NCBI GenBank assembly: GCA_045604705.1
Contig: JAZUOO010000037.1
Coordinates: 1-56,412 of the forward strand
Origin: SIG622 sp045604705
GTDB taxonomy: Bacteria; Bacillota; Clostridia; Oscillospirales; CAG-382
Direction: 5' to 3'
Length of the DNA: 56,412 bases
The notes under the pieces are model-generated. The model searched no databases and had not been told where the DNA came from. It was given only the letters and a program-made list of their open reading frames with translations. This document shows, in pieces, positions 45,262 to 53,988 of the stretch (position 1 is its first letter; every line of letters starts with the position of its first letter). A program made the translations under genes and the position numbers.

Positions 45262-48200
45262 CTTGTTCAGCAACATACTGTTGTTCTTTGCATTTATTCC
45301 CTTCATACTCTTCATTTTTCTAAATGCGAAGGCGAATTTAAAAAAAGAAGTTAGAAATAAGCAGTTTTTTATGCCATTCGTTGCTGTAGTGGTAGCCATC
45401 ATTCTGTTTATATTCATGAACAAACTCAGCGATTTGTTCTATTCGTTCTTTTATACGATAGTGTTAACATTGAATGACTGGGCTTTAAAGTTGGCTCAGA
45501 TAAGCTATCTGAGTTTGGTATCGACGGCACTGACCTTTATCGCCGAATTGATAAGTAACTTTTTAACAAAGTTTAATGGAACCTACGTGTTGTTAATCTT
45601 GTTCAACACATGTTCAATGCTTTGTTACCTCATAATAAAAAAATTTTCGCTTCTCTTGTGTACGCCTAAAAAACACAACACCTCCTGTTCGAACAAATTT
45701 GTAGCTATATTCTATGACTTTGACGAAAAAACAGGTATGTGGTATATCAAGAATCAGTTCGGTCAGGCAAAGACGTTCCTTAAAACTGCATACTATGCAA
45801 CTGTGGTAATCTCAATTTTTGCAGTATGCGTTTCTTTATACCTTTATAAAAAAGGACTTATACTCGTTCCATTCTATCCTGTATTCCCCATAATAATAAT
45901 GGGAGAAATAGCATTCTTTATAGATGGTTTGGAATTCGACCAGCTCGACTGCGTATTTTCTGCAGAGATAGATAATTCAAGACACATCACAAATTATGTA
46001 ATTCTTCGTAAGAAACTGGGTGAGCTTTTTGGTGATAAGCTTATGTCAGACGGAACCACCGTGAATGACGGTATTGTCAGAGGCGGATCTATTGATCAGA
46101 TTTTGGAGGAAATAAAAGCAGAGTATGGTAAAACGGGTGAAAATTATGCGATGTTCATTCGCAAAAAAGCAATATCGGGGTTCAAGCCAAGTGCAGATTA
46201 CGTGCGCTCGGGTATAGAGCTGACCTCCGGAAAGAGCCTTCTCTTTAACACGCCGTTCTACTATAAGCTTACACCTTATATGTTCTACGCTATGCACACC
46301 GCCCTTCTTAAAGGCGGAAAGGTGCTCATCGTGCTTGGCAGACATGGAACAGAAGACGATGTTATAACTTGGTGTAATGATGGTTTCTCCCAGGTAACAG
46401 GGCTTCCGTCGCTTTGGAATATCAAAAAGCTTGACAGAGAGGGAGAACCCTGCGATATTGGAATAGTAACAAGATCCGGCGTTCACGACCTTGAGTTACA
46501 CAAAGCGAACAGAGCGTTTCTTAATGAAGTATCTTTTGTATTTCTCCTTGAGCCCTCAAGACTTGTAACTACAGCGCAAATAGGTATTAATCTTCTTGTA
46601 AGAAACATCAGCGTAAGCAACAATGCGGTCTATTGCTCGGTAGATAAAAACTGCGATGGACTTGTTGACTCGCTTTCTCACATTCTTATGACAGAAATAA
46701 CCGAGGTTTCTGCAACAGAATTCCCCGAGGGAACGAGCTCATATATGTGCTGGAAAGCAGACAGCGAGTATCTCCAGCACAGAATCACGCCGGGTATATC
46801 CAGATACCTCGGTATGGGCACAGAATTGTCCCTTGTTGCCCTTAAAAACCACGTAGAGAAAGTTGTTTGGTATGGTGGAGACGCTTATCCCGTGCTTGAT
46901 CAGCATTGGATTGCTAAGCAGTATTACCATGATTTGCTCTCAACCACCCCATTGCCTGCAACACAGGAAACCTTTGATAAGTATTTTAAGGTATCTTTCA
47001 ATTTCTGCAATGAGCAGACCAAGGATAACTCTTTTGTTTCGGTTGAAGACGAGTTCTTCAATTTATTCGAAGTAAAGCGTGAATTTGCTACAACAGCAAA
47101 AAAACAGGGGTTTGTAAATGTTATCTCTTCTGACTATATGCTTCGTGACTATATGACAGAAAACAATGAGATATTCACGTCAGACCCTAAGGCAATTCCT
47201 TATATATCTGCGGACTATGCAAGAACGAAGAGAAATATTATTCTTAAGATATGTCTGCAAATGAGTATTCTTGGAATACTCAAGGAAGAGGTACTTAAGG
47301 AATTTGTCCTTGTCGATATAGATACCACAGAAGATAAACTTAAAAAAACCATCTGGAAGAATATATGTGCAATCTACTGTAAGAACGGTGAAGATAAGAT
47401 TATTGTAAATACTCCGGTTGGAATCAAAGCATTCACAGAAGATACCATAATCTACAAACACGAATTCTCTGTTGAAACAGGTAAGTTTGAAGACTTTTTT
47501 GTGATAACAGACAGTTTCTTTAAGCAGTACGTAATAGACGATTTGCAGAGTGCCCGATATATTGCGGAAAAAGGAAACGAGAGCGCCTTCCTTGGAACGG
47601 AACTCAAAGGACATATTCTCCAAAAATATCTGCCTGGACAGTTTATTACTCTTAGTGGAAAGTATTACGAGATGATTTCAATGTCCAGCGACAATCAGGT
47701 TATCGTGCGTAGGGCGGCCGATCACATAAACGCTCGTTTTGCATATCGTCATGTAAGAAATATAAACATTGAATCTACGTGCGACAACGAAAGCATGGGT
47801 ATGCTAAGGTCAATAAATGGCGTAAAGATTTATAATCAGTTTGCCAATTTTTCTGTTGACACTCCTGCTTATTGGCGTATGTGTTCATATAACGATTTTG
47901 AAAACGCGAAAAAAGTTGTTATTAACAATGTTCCGCAGAGAAGATATATCAACAAGCATATTCTGAAACTCGATTTTTCTAGCTTTGGTGAGGCATTTAC
48001 GAATGAAGTCGGAACCACACTTGCTCTTCTTATAAATGAGGTATTCAGAACAATGTTTGCCGAAAACCAGCCATTTATTATTGCCGCTACGAAAGGGGAT
48101 TATGAAAAACCGCTCACTTATTCTCTTTCCGGCGATGCAGCTGAAGAAAACTGTATTTATATAATAGAAGACAGCCAGCTCGATATCGGTCTCCTCGTTG

Positions 48201-48988
48201 CAGTGGAAAGAAATTTTGAGCGCATAATGCAGATTATTTCAGATTATCTTGCGTGGAACAAATCTGTTTTTGATCCTGATCCAATTACGGAGACGGAAGA
48301 AATTACCGCAGATGAAGTGGTTGTGCCAGAAGAACCCTCTAAAAAGAATCCTCTAAAAAGAATTATCAATAAAGTGAAGAGTTTTTTTGGTAAGCTCTTT
48401 GGCGGTTTCAAAAAGAAGAAGGAAATGCCGGAGGTTCCCGATCAGGATTATATGATGATCTACGGCAAGCCTCACAAAAAGGTAAAAGGTAAGTGGGTCG
48501 TTTGCTCTCAAGAAGAGTTTGACAGAAAGATGAAAAATCGACATCAGGCAATCGAAGAGAAGAAAGAAGCAGAAAGGTCTGAAAGAGAAGCTGAGGAGAA
48601 AGAGCAGAAATCTAAAGAAGCAAACGAAGCTGCTGAAGCAGTCGAAGAGGAGTCGGTTTCCGCTGAAGCACAGACTAAAAATGTAGCAGATGCAGAAGAG
48701 ATACCTGTGGATGAAGCTTCTTTGGAAGTTCCCGACGAAATAGTAGAAGAGTCTTCCGAAATTACGGCAGAAGACATTTCTGAAAATTCTTATGAGGAAC
48801 CCCCCGAGAAAAAGCCTAAGCGCAAAGGATTTTTTGCAAATCTGTTCAAAAAAAAGGATAAAAAGTCCTTAAAAAACAAGGATGATTTAACGGACGTATC
48901 ATCTGAGGAATCCCCTGAAACAAGTGATGAGCCGACCGAAGAGAGCCATGATGAAAAGGAGGAAGAATTTGATGTATCCGGAGTTTAA
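45254..48988 (+). CDS. Multi-spanning membrane protein with NTPase-like core (operon gene 4)
   Basis: A 1244-residue protein starting inside the end of gene 3 behind TGGAGG. Hydrophobic segments lie at about 4-24, 39-57, 62-73, 83-104, 110-135, 180-197 and 203-223. The cytosolic part has a P-loop-like ELTSGKSLLFNTPFYYKL (S325-G-K-S328), then GGKVLIVLG and VSFVFLLEPS, the order of helicase motifs I and II but with the DExx acidic residues lost. The region around residues 900-1010 is folded and unrecognised. The tail from about 1015 is low-complexity, basic (KSFFGKLFGGFKKKK) then acidic. It may be an inactive helicase-fold scaffold at the membrane; this is a tentative reading. Confidence 0.82.
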   Translation: MTNLFSNILLFFAFIPFILFIFLNAKANLKKEVRNKQFFMPFVAVVVAIILFIFMNKLSDLFYSFFYTIVLTLNDWALKLAQISYLSLVSTALTFIAELISNFLTKFNGTYVLLILFNTCSMLCYLIIKKFSLLLCTPKKHNTSCSNKFVAIFYDFDEKTGMWYIKNQFGQAKTFLKTAYYATVVISIFAVCVSLYLYKKGLILVPFYPVFPIIIMGEIAFFIDGLEFDQLDCVFSAEIDNSRHITNYVILRKKLGELFGDKLMSDGTTVNDGIVRGGSIDQILEEIKAEYGKTGENYAMFIRKKAISGFKPSADYVRSGIELTSGKSLLFNTPFYYKLTPYMFYAMHTALLKGGKVLIVLGRHGTEDDVITWCNDGFSQVTGLPSLWNIKKLDREGEPCDIGIVTRSGVHDLELHKANRAFLNEVSFVFLLEPSRLVTTAQIGINLLVRNISVSNNAVYCSVDKNCDGLVDSLSHILMTEITEVSATEFPEGTSSYMCWKADSEYLQHRITPGISRYLGMGTELSLVALKNHVEKVVWYGGDAYPVLDQHWIAKQYYHDLLSTTPLPATQETFDKYFKVSFNFCNEQTKDNSFVSVEDEFFNLFEVKREFATTAKKQGFVNVISSDYMLRDYMTENNEIFTSDPKAIPYISADYARTKRNIILKICLQMSILGILKEEVLKEFVLVDIDTTEDKLKKTIWKNICAIYCKNGEDKIIVNTPVGIKAFTEDTIIYKHEFSVETGKFEDFFVITDSFFKQYVIDDLQSARYIAEKGNESAFLGTELKGHILQKYLPGQFITLSGKYYEMISMSSDNQVIVRRAADHINARFAYRHVRNINIESTCDNESMGMLRSINGVKIYNQFANFSVDTPAYWRMCSYNDFENAKKVVINNVPQRRYINKHILKLDFSSFGEAFTNEVGTTLALLINEVFRTMFAENQPFIIAATKGDYEKPLTYSLSGDAAEENCIYIIEDSQLDIGLLVAVERNFERIMQIISDYLAWNKSVFDPDPITETEEITADEVVVPEEPSKKNPLKRIINKVKSFFGKLFGGFKKKKEMPEVPDQDYMMIYGKPHKKVKGKWVVCSQEEFDRKMKNRHQAIEEKKEAERSEREAEEKEQKSKEANEAAEAVEEESVSAEAQTKNVADAEEIPVDEASLEVPDEIVEESSEITAEDISENSYEEPPEKKPKRKGFFANLFKKKDKKSLKNKDDLTDVSSEESPETSDEPTEESHDEKEEEFDVSGV

Positions 48989-50099
48989 TAACGAAGAAAT
49001 AAAGGATATCTCTACTGATCACGGGGCTGAACTCGACGCAGAGACAATATCTTCCGACAACGATAATTTTCCCAATCCCGATATAGTTGATCCTGATACT
49101 GCAAATGAAAAGATTGAAAACACACAGGAAGCACCCGAAGAATCACAAACACCTCTTGGCACAGAATCGCTCCCGGAAGCATATGCGGACGATTCAGTTG
49201 AAAGTATGGCAGAGGAGTCGATTTCGGAAGTTTCAGTTCCCGATGGTATCTCTCCGGTTGCTGGTCCCAAAAGTGAAAATTATCTTCTTTATGGCGGGAC
49301 AGATATTCCCGAGGGTATAAACTATAAGGAGACCCTTGCGTTTTTGACCAACCAGCTTAAATACGACGGAGGAGAGCTTCGTCAGACAAGGCAAAACAAA
49401 GACGGATCCGGTATCATTAATCCTGAGGAAAATGCTACCGAGTTTTGTGCCTACTGCGGTCTTCCCATTTCAGGGGTCGACTATTACAGACTTCCTGATG
49501 GAAGAAAGCGCTGTACTAATTGTAACCGCTCTCTTGTTAAGTCTATTGAAGAACTTAACTCCATATTCAATGAGGTTTTACTCAATATGGAACTCTTTTT
49601 CGGGGCGACAATAGACGCACCTATATCTGTCGAGATGCTGGAAGAAAGAAAGCTCAAGAAAAAGATAGGCAAGGGACTGGGAAACTCTCCAAAGGATGTA
49701 CTTATTCTAGGTGTAGCCGTGGAACATAAGGGGAAATATACCGTCTATATTGAAAACGGTATACCCCGAGCATCTCTTATTGCAACTCTTGCACATGAGC
49801 TTACACACATATGGCAATATACTCACTGGAACGTAAAGAATATCAAAAAGAAATACGGTTCTAAGATGAGGCTTTTGGTGTATGAAGGTATGGCAATGTG
49901 GACAGAGATTCAGTATTTGTATCATATCGGGGAGCAAACAATAGCGAAGCGTGATGAGCTCACTACACTTGCAAGAAAAGATGAGTATGGTATTGGATTT
50001 GCTCTTTATGTTGACCAATACCCATTAAAGAAAGAAACCAAAGCCTTTATCGAAACTCCGTTTTCTGCAAGAGAAACCCCTTTAGATATCAGAATTTAA
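48972..50099 (+). CDS. DA1-like zinc metallopeptidase with zinc ribbon (operon gene 5)
   Basis: A 375-residue protein; the ATG at 48972 has AAAAGGAGG just upstream and overlaps gene 4 by 17 bases. An acidic, disordered N-terminus (about 110 residues) is followed by a zinc ribbon C159xxC162 ... C181xxC184 (CAYCGLP and DGRKRCTNCNRS) and a peptidase with HELTH (H275, E276, H279) and third ligand E305 in YEGMAMW. Order, spacing and phrases (YRLPDGRKRC, LAHELTHIW, EYGIGFALYVDQYPLKK near the end) parallel the LIM-like and peptidase parts of plant DA1. DA1 proteins cleave protein partners. The substrate here may be one of the four upstream proteins; that is inference. Confidence 0.9.
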   Translation: MYPEFNNEEIKDISTDHGAELDAETISSDNDNFPNPDIVDPDTANEKIENTQEAPEESQTPLGTESLPEAYADDSVESMAEESISEVSVPDGISPVAGPKSENYLLYGGTDIPEGINYKETLAFLTNQLKYDGGELRQTRQNKDGSGIINPEENATEFCAYCGLPISGVDYYRLPDGRKRCTNCNRSLVKSIEELNSIFNEVLLNMELFFGATIDAPISVEMLEERKLKKKIGKGLGNSPKDVLILGVAVEHKGKYTVYIENGIPRASLIATLAHELTHIWQYTHWNVKNIKKKYGSKMRLLVYEGMAMWTEIQYLYHIGEQTIAKRDELTTLARKDEYGIGFALYVDQYPLKKETKAFIETPFSARETPLDIRI

Positions 50100-50108
50100 T
50101 AAATGAAC

Positions 50109-50455
50109 TGCCCCAAATTGTGCGGACAGCACAAAAAGAGCCCCTATGGTAGGTAATATTAAAATTTAAGCGACATACTGACTTCGTAACTCAAGCGGAG
50201 TCAGTTTTGTTTTAAGTTGGATGCGTTGATTGTTGTAAAAGTAAATGTACTCATCTGCTTGTTCCTTACTTATCCCGATTTTTTCTCCGATCTCTCGTTT
50301 CGTTAATCCTTTTTCTTTGAGTCTATTATTTCTTTTTCGTATTGCTCGATGTGTCGATATTCTCTTGGCATAAAAATTCCTCCTATGATAGATATATTTC
50401 TATTCTACCATAGGAGGTTCTTTTTTTCAATGTCCGTTTTTAACGGACTTGTGCA
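50109..50455 (-). mobile_element. Internally deleted IS3-family element
   Basis: Imperfect terminal inverted repeats can be read (CGGACAGCACAAAAAGAGCC at the left against CGGACATTGAAAAAAAGAAC at the right, both continuing to CTATGGTAG). On the minus strand 50371-50166 reads PREYRHIEQYEKEI (OrfA start) then, after a frameshift, LTKREIGEKIGISKEQ and directly DEYIYFYNNQRIQLKTKLTP, the C-terminal end of an IS3 OrfB transposase. The middle of the transposase is gone, so it cannot move by itself. It interrupts a helicase remnant on its right. Exact ends are uncertain by a few bases. Confidence 0.78.
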
Positions 50456-50686
50456 CATTCCCGGGTATTTCATTTTATAACAATCTACGGCATCATATAA
50501 AATAACATCCTTTTCCGAACCATGAAACTGATGAACCGTAGCACATGTAATGCTGTGAGATGTGTTTTTTGTTTGATAGTCTCTGGACATAACATTGTTT
50601 TTTAAATACATTATTTCGGAAACAATTTCCGACTCGTAATGTAAGCAAAATTCTTCCACAGATTGGAACGGTGTGATTCTCGGCAT
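50456..50686 (-). pseudogene. C-terminal fragment of an SF1 (UvrD/RecD-type) helicase
   Basis: The translation contains TCATVHQFHGSEKDVILYDAV, the motif V/VI region of superfamily 1 helicases (canonical TVHQFQGSEKDVIIYD), and stops matching the family exactly at the IS3 end after YPGM. The remaining frame continues into the IS to 50405. Both the N-terminal motor and the last residues are missing. Defence-associated helicases of this type are common near restriction systems. Confidence 0.75.
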
Positions 50687-50745
50687 ATTTGAATAATTGC
50701 GTTCAAATCTCTTTGAGTTGCTTTTTTTACTATCCCTTGTATTGT

Positions 50746-51000
50746 TTAAAGTTGATTGTTTGTTGGTTGATTCGGAATTTGCTTTTTCAAGCCTTTCTTT
50801 TTTTCTAATTCTTTAGATACCTCTTCAGATATATCAGTGTTTTCAATTCTCAGAAAAGTTTTAAAGCAATCCGGATAAACAAATTTAATCGGATTTTCTT
50901 TGGTGTCAAATTTTACTGTAATATAATTCCCGTTTTGAGAAACTACTTCTCCGTATCCAAAGCCGGAAGTGTGAAAAACTTTAATTCCTGTTAATTCCAT
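50746..51000 (-). pseudogene. N-terminal domain remnant of the same type of gene
   Basis: An 84-residue frame with GIKVFHTSGFGYGEVVSQNG and KFVYPDCFKTFLRIEN, a small SH3-like barrel that I associate with the N-terminus of some helicase/AAA proteins (recall). It then runs into a lysine- and asparagine-rich end. It lies upstream of the helicase fragment on the same strand, so the two are probably the ends of one gene whose centre was deleted. It might alternatively be an independent small protein. Confidence 0.5.
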
Positions 51001-51314
51001 ATTTATCCTCTGTTTTGAAATTCAAGATGCTGTGTAAGCACTTACAATCTATATGATATATCCTTTTAAAAACTAATTTGAGTACACTATTTTACCTTAT
51101 TCAAATAACAAATTCAACAAGTCTTTGTAAATAAAGGGCTTGCACAATAAAGACTGCGATATATGCACAAGCACTCACATTGTTACAAATGCATATAAAG
51201 GACACCAAGATATAGATACAAAAAACTTGAATCAGCTTTTGGAATTTCCTGATTTAACACGAGTTTAAGAAAAGATTAGAAGATATGCGAAACTTCTTCT
51301 TTAATTGAGTCAAT
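51001..51314. other. Degenerate non-coding stretch with a possible coding remnant
   Basis: No intact gene. At 51131-51268 (+) a startless frame reads KGLHNKDCDICTSTHIVTNA and ends in TAA; its Cys/His content looks coded and it may be the tail of a lost gene. The rest is A/T-rich. Confidence 0.35.
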
Positions 51315-51375
51315 TTAGTCAAATTCAACAAAATGACTAAGTTAACTTGACAAAGGCATAATTGTATTGTATAAT
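51315..51375 (+). promoter_or_regulatory. Promoter and inverted-repeat operator of the fic-hsd operon
   Basis: TTGACA (51347-51352), 17 bases, TATAAT (51370-51375): a perfect consensus. Just upstream TTAGTCA (51315-51321) and TGACTAA (51334-51340) form a perfect inverted repeat, with further GTCAA / TTGAC half-sites on either side at 51309 and 51347. A regulator bound here would contact the polymerase. The HTH domain at the end of the Fic protein is one candidate. Confidence 0.75.
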
Positions 51376-51423
51376 ATATTTGTGTTAAACTATTCGTAAA
51401 ACTCGAACAGAAAGGAGTAGCTC

Positions 51424-52482
51424 GTGAGAATATACAATTATAAAAATAAATGGGAACAGTTTTTAACACCCGATATTGTATCAATGCTTACACAGATTCA
51501 CGAATACAAAGGAAAACAAAATTTATTTATTGAATCAAGTACTGACGTGCTTGCCGGACTTGTTGAAGTCGCAAAAATACAGAGCACAGAAGCATCTAAC
51601 AAAATAGAAGGCATTCACACATCTGACGAAAGAATAAAAAAACTCGCTTTGTCTAAGACCAATCCTATAAACAGAGCGGAAGAGGAAATTGCAGGATACC
51701 GTGATGTTCTGAATACGATTCACTCCAACCATGACGGAATTCCGGTGAAACCCAACATCATTTTACAGCTTCACAGAGATTTATATAGATTCAACACTGT
51801 AACATACGGTGGTCAGTATAAGGTTGTTGACAACGTTATAGCAGAAGAAGATGTCGATGGTAATAGCCACATGCGCTTTGTGCCCGTTGAGGTGTGGGAA
51901 GTTCCCTCAAGTATGGAAAGCTTATGTGCGGCTTATAATGAAGCTATTGCGCTCGAAACTATAAACCCGCTTCTTGCAATTTGTATGTTCATCCTTGACT
52001 TTCTGTGCATACATCCCTTTAATGACGGAAATGGTCGTATGAGCAGATTGTTGACATTGTTACTGCTTTATCGCAGCGGATACATCGTGGGTAAATATAT
52101 CAGTATAGAAAGAATGATTGAGTCTACTAAAGAACGCTATTATGATGTTCTCCAAAGAAGTTCGGCAGGATGGCACGAAGGTGAAAATGATTATGTGCCA
52201 TTTGTTAAATACATGCTTGGTATTATTCTTGAGGCACACAGAGAGTTTTCAGAACGAGTTCAAAGTATTGCCGAAAGCAAATTGTCAAAACCTGAAAGAG
52301 TGGAAAAAATAATTAAAGAAACTTTGAGTAAGGTAACAAAGCAGGACATATTGGAACAATGCCCGGATATAAGCGAAACCACAGTACAAAGAGCGTTAAA
52401 TGACCTCCTTAAAAAAGGTAAAATTATTAAAATCAGCGGTGGAAGATATACTTCATACACTTGGAACAGAGAGGATGAATAA
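51424..52482 (+). CDS. Fic-family protein with N-terminal inhibitory motif and C-terminal HTH
   Basis: A 352-residue protein starting at GTG behind AAAGGAG. The Fic core HPFNDGNGRMSR (about residues 196-207) is complete, so AMP transfer from ATP to a hydroxyl group of a target protein is expected. The inhibitory motif SNKIEG (residues 58-63, pattern S-x-x-x-E-G) sits in the N-terminal helix, making it a class II self-inhibited Fic. Residues 285-350 form a winged helix (TKQDILEQCPDISETTVQRALNDLLKKGKI). It precedes hsdM by 3 bases, so it is the first gene of the restriction operon. Confidence 0.94.
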   Translation: MRIYNYKNKWEQFLTPDIVSMLTQIHEYKGKQNLFIESSTDVLAGLVEVAKIQSTEASNKIEGIHTSDERIKKLALSKTNPINRAEEEIAGYRDVLNTIHSNHDGIPVKPNIILQLHRDLYRFNTVTYGGQYKVVDNVIAEEDVDGNSHMRFVPVEVWEVPSSMESLCAAYNEAIALETINPLLAICMFILDFLCIHPFNDGNGRMSRLLTLLLLYRSGYIVGKYISIERMIESTKERYYDVLQRSSAGWHEGENDYVPFVKYMLGIILEAHREFSERVQSIAESKLSKPERVEKIIKETLSKVTKQDILEQCPDISETTVQRALNDLLKKGKIIKISGGRYTSYTWNREDE

Positions 52483-52485
52483 CAA

Positions 52486-53988
52486 ATGATTACAGGCGAA
52501 CTTAAAAATAAAATAGACGGACTTTGGGATATATTTGCATCAGGGGGTCTTGTTAACCCCCTTGATGTAATCGAACAAATTACATACCTTATGTTTATCC
52601 ACGACCTTGACGATACGGACAATCTTCGTGCAAAGGAAAGCGCTATGCTCGGTCTTCCGCATAAAAGCATATTCGCAGATGAAGTTACAATCGGAGAACG
52701 CAGCATTGACGGTCAGCAATTAAAATGGTCAACATTCCGTGACTTCCCTGCAGGTAGAATGTATACAATTATGCAGGAATGGGTATTCCCATTTATAAAG
52801 AATTTGCACGCAGATAAAGACAGTGCATATTCAAAATATATGGACGATGCAATCTTTAAGCTACCTACACCCCTTTTGCTTGATAAGGTAGTAACAAGCC
52901 TTGATGATATTATTTATGAACTGATGAAAAATTCTTCTGATTCCGATGTCAGAGGGGACGTATACGAATATTTACTTAACAAAATTGCACAGTCAGGCTT
53001 AAACGGTCAGTTCAGAACGCCAAGACACATTATCAAAATGATGGTTGCTATGATGAAGCCAAAGCCGGACGATGTTATCTGCGATCCTGCTTGCGGTACA
53101 AGCGGGTTCCTTGTAGCAGCAGGTGAATACTTAAAAGAAAATCACAAGGAAGAAATTTTCTTTAATAAGCAGAGGAAAGACCATTATATGAACTCCATGT
53201 TCTTTGGCTACGATATGGACAGAACTATGCTCCGTATTGGTGCAATGAATATGATGACACACGGCGTTGACAGCCCGTTTATCGAATATCGTGACAGCCT
53301 TTCAGACCAGAATGCAGACAGAGATAAGTATTCTCTTATTTTAGCAAATCCACCATTTAAAGGAAGCCTTGACTATGATATAGTATCTGCTGATTTGCTT
53401 AAGGTTTGTAAGACCAAAAAGACAGAGCTTCTGTTCCTTACATTGTTTTTGCGTATGCTTAAGGTCGGCGGCAGATGTGCCTGTATCGTTCCTGACGGTG
53501 TGCTATTTGGCTCATCAACTGCACACAAAGCAATCCGCAAGGAGATTATAGAAAATAACCGCCTTGAGGCCGTTGTTTCTATGCCGTCAGGGGTGTTCAA
53601 GCCTTATGCCGGAGTTTCTACAGCTATTCTTGTATTCACAAAAACAGGTCACGGTGGAACGGACAAAGTATGGTTCTATGATATGAAAACAGATGGTTTC
53701 AGTCTTGACGATAAGAGAACACCTGTAGCAGAAAATGATATTCCTGACATTATCGAAAGATTTCATAATCTTGACAAAGAAGCAGGCAGAGCAAAGACAG
53801 AACAGAGTTTCTTTGTGGATAAGCAGAACATCGTAGATAACGACTATGATTTATCTATCAACAAATATAAAGAAACAGAATATGTACCTGTGGAATATCC
53901 GTCCACAGCCGAAATTATGGCAGACCTCCAGAAAATAGAAATGGAAATAACCAAAGGTCTATCAGAATTGGAGGAAATGATAAAATGA
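52486..53988 (+). CDS. hsdM: Type I restriction-modification DNA methyltransferase (M subunit)
   Basis: A 500-residue N6-adenine methyltransferase. An N-terminal HsdM helical domain (residues 5-150) is followed by SAM-binding motif I DPACGTSGFL (about residue 201) and catalytic motif NPPF (about residue 288). It works with HsdS to methylate the recognition sequence and, with HsdR, to restrict unmodified DNA. It starts 3 bases after fic and overlaps rhuM by the ATGA start/stop. Confidence 0.95.
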   Translation: MITGELKNKIDGLWDIFASGGLVNPLDVIEQITYLMFIHDLDDTDNLRAKESAMLGLPHKSIFADEVTIGERSIDGQQLKWSTFRDFPAGRMYTIMQEWVFPFIKNLHADKDSAYSKYMDDAIFKLPTPLLLDKVVTSLDDIIYELMKNSSDSDVRGDVYEYLLNKIAQSGLNGQFRTPRHIIKMMVAMMKPKPDDVICDPACGTSGFLVAAGEYLKENHKEEIFFNKQRKDHYMNSMFFGYDMDRTMLRIGAMNMMTHGVDSPFIEYRDSLSDQNADRDKYSLILANPPFKGSLDYDIVSADLLKVCKTKKTELLFLTLFLRMLKVGGRCACIVPDGVLFGSSTAHKAIRKEIIENNRLEAVVSMPSGVFKPYAGVSTAILVFTKTGHGGTDKVWFYDMKTDGFSLDDKRTPVAENDIPDIIERFHNLDKEAGRAKTEQSFFVDKQNIVDNDYDLSINKYKETEYVPVEYPSTAEIMADLQKIEMEITKGLSELEEMIK

